Shown: piece after piece, positions 5,910-7,021 of the stretch
Numbering within the stretch: position 1 is the stretch's first letter
How the letters are laid out: the number at the start of each line of letters is the position of its first letter
From: Streptosporangiaceae bacterium
GTDB taxonomy: Bacteria > Actinomycetota > Actinomycetes > Streptosporangiales > Streptosporangiaceae
DNA: 7,021 nt
NCBI GenBank assembly: GCA_030045295.1
Contig: JASIGD010000550.1
Location: forward strand, 1-7,021
Direction of reading: 5' to 3'
Position numbers and translations under genes: made by a program
Notes under the pieces: generated by a model
What the model saw: only the letters and a program-made list of their open reading frames with translations
Database searches by the model: none
Told to the model about the DNA's origin: nothing

Positions 5910-6833
5910 ATGGCCGTGGGCGCGGATTCCGCGGTGCAGATCAAAGGCCCGTGGGCGCACCGGACGGTCAGCGCCAACGGGACCCGTTTTCACATCGCCG
6001 AAGCCGGGGACGGGCCGCTGGTGCTGTTGCTGCACGGTTTCCCCGAGTTCTGGTGGGCGTGGCGCCACCAGCTGGCCTGGCTGCCTGAGGCGGGATTCCG
6101 CGCCGTCGCGGTGGACTTGCGCGGCTACGGCGGCAGCGACAAACCGCCACGCGGCTACGACCTGGTCACGGCCGCCTCCGACGCGGCCGGCCTGGTCCGG
6201 GCGCTCGGCGAGGCGAACGCCGTCATCGTGGGTCATGGCTGGGGCGGGCTGGTGGCCTGGACGCTGGCGGCCTACCACCCCAAGGTAGTCCGGCGGCTCG
6301 CGGTGGTGTCGATGGCGCACCCGCTGCGGATGCGGTCCGCGGTGCTCACCGACCCGCTCGGCCAGGGCCGCCGGACCAGCTACGCGCTCGGATTCCAGCT
6401 GCCCGCCATCCCCGAGCGGCAGCTGGTCCGGGACGGAGCCCGGCGGGTAGGCCAGCTGCTGGAGAACTGGTCGGCGCCCGGCTGGCCCGACGAGGTGACC
6501 GCGCAGATCTACGCCAGGGCCATGCTCATACCGTCGGTGGCGCACTCGGCGCTGGAATATCATCGCTGGCTCGCGCGTAGCGGCGCGCGCCCCGACGGCG
6601 TCCGCTACACGCGGCACATGCGCGCGCCGATCCAGGCACCGACGCTGCACCTGCACGGGGCGCTGGACAGCTGCGTGCTGCTGCGGACCGCCCGCGGCGC
6701 CGGACGGTACGTCGACGGCCCCTACCGGTGGCACGTGATAGACGGCGCCGGGCACTTCCCGCATGAAGAACGCCCGGAGGCCTTCGATACCGAGCTTCGC
6801 GGCTGGCTGGCCGATCCGGAACCGGAACGGTGA
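5910..6833 (+). CDS. EphE-like alpha/beta hydrolase with substituted nucleophile
   Basis: The 307-residue protein is an alpha/beta-hydrolase of the epoxide hydrolase-like branch. HGFPEFWW (42-49) is the oxyanion HGxP motif, DLRGYGGSDKP (69-79) is a family strand/loop, Asp253 in GALDSC is a suitable acid, and His282 in GAGHFPHEERP is the base. The nucleophile elbow reads GHGWGG (108-113): position 110, Asp in epoxide hydrolases (GHDWGG) or Ser in esterases, is Gly. A GAC-to-GGC change would account for it. The protein may therefore lack normal covalent catalysis, or use another residue. A cap domain lies at about 135-235. The ATG at 5910 is preferred to the GTG at 5901 because GAGGTG (5898-5903) is a ribosome binding site with 6-nt spacing. 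Gene order matches Rv3669-Rv3670 (ephE). Substrate unknown. Confidence 0.88.
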   Translation: MAVGADSAVQIKGPWAHRTVSANGTRFHIAEAGDGPLVLLLHGFPEFWWAWRHQLAWLPEAGFRAVAVDLRGYGGSDKPPRGYDLVTAASDAAGLVRALGEANAVIVGHGWGGLVAWTLAAYHPKVVRRLAVVSMAHPLRMRSAVLTDPLGQGRRTSYALGFQLPAIPERQLVRDGARRVGQLLENWSAPGWPDEVTAQIYARAMLIPSVAHSALEYHRWLARSGARPDGVRYTRHMRAPIQAPTLHLHGALDSCVLLRTARGAGRYVDGPYRWHVIDGAGHFPHEERPEAFDTELRGWLADPEPER

Positions 6834-7021
6834 CGAGGGATCGCGATCGGTCTGGCCGGCCGCGCAACGCGCGTCCGCGCGATGCGCTGGGGCGACCGCT
6901 CGGCCGCGGCCGGGCCGCCGGCGAAGCAAGGATTCCCGACGACCTCTTGCTGGCCGGGCCGGACGCGGCCAGGCTGGCCGACCAGCTGCTCCGCGCGGGA
7001 CGCCCGTTTCACGCGCACGAG
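6830..7021 (+). CDS. DUF309 domain protein, N-terminal 64 residues
   Basis: This frame starts at a GTG overlapping the hydrolase stop codon (GTGA, 6830-6833), which suggests translational coupling in one operon. It stays open to the window edge. The 64 visible residues begin with an Arg/Pro-rich segment containing RPRNARPRDALGRPLGRG (residues 10-27), then IPDDLLL (35-41) and, at the very edge, GRPFHAHE (57-64). Actinobacterial DUF309 proteins begin in the same way, and the FHAHE motif opens the conserved helical core of PF03745 (typically followed by residues like VLEEAW). The biochemical role of the family is not established. The identification rests on this N-terminal pattern only, since most of the domain is outside the window. 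Confidence 0.8.
   Translation, partial: MTRDRDRSGRPRNARPRDALGRPLGRGRAAGEARIPDDLLLAGPDAARLADQLLRAGRPFHAHE

Noticed and set aside
5778..6929. Minus-strand frame of 383 codons opposite the hydrolase
   Set aside because: It mirrors the strongly GC-biased hydrolase gene, has no domain, and its protein is Arg/Pro/His-rich.

Overview
The window is high-GC DNA with GTG starts, strong GC preference at third codon positions and several actinobacterial signature genes (BldG-type anti-anti-sigma factor, SftH/MrfA-type helicase, 6C RNA). It most likely comes from the chromosome of an actinomycete, probably a filamentous or sporulating lineage. The genus cannot be told from this sequence.

Left part, minus strand: the start of hppA (membrane proton-pumping pyrophosphatase, cut by the window edge), preceded by a GHKL-type anti-sigma factor and a BldG-like STAS anti-anti-sigma factor. 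The order helicase <> bldG > anti-sigma > hppA matches, from memory, SCO3550-SCO3549-SCO3548-SCO3547 of Streptomyces coelicolor. The last two regulators form a partner-switching pair. Centre, plus strand: an 800-residue DEAD/DEAH helicase with a C-terminal DUF1998 cysteine cluster, divergent from bldG across a regulatory gap of about 210 bp.

Positions 4360-5407 hold no convincing protein gene but are rich in RNA signals. A promoter at 4705-4733 leads into two hairpins with C-rich loops, the hallmark of 6C RNA, and the second hairpin doubles as a terminator. About 150 bp further on, a second promoter-like element, a run of hairpins and a very strong intrinsic terminator outline a structured RNA of about 200 nt (4973-5174). 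Its position beside 6C RNA suggests the Ms1/MTS2823 (6S-like, RNA-polymerase-binding) family. That family assignment is inference; the hairpins and terminator are directly visible.

Right part, plus strand: a tight three-gene operon encoding a small two-helix membrane protein of the 'phage holin' DUF1469 type, an EphE-like alpha/beta hydrolase whose nucleophile position is glycine, and the start of a DUF309 protein cut by the window edge. The first two resemble the Rv3669-Rv3670 pair of Mycobacterium tuberculosis. Most of the window is conserved core chromosome, not a mobile island. The most notable parts are the RNA-rich gap and the hydrolase with a substituted catalytic residue.
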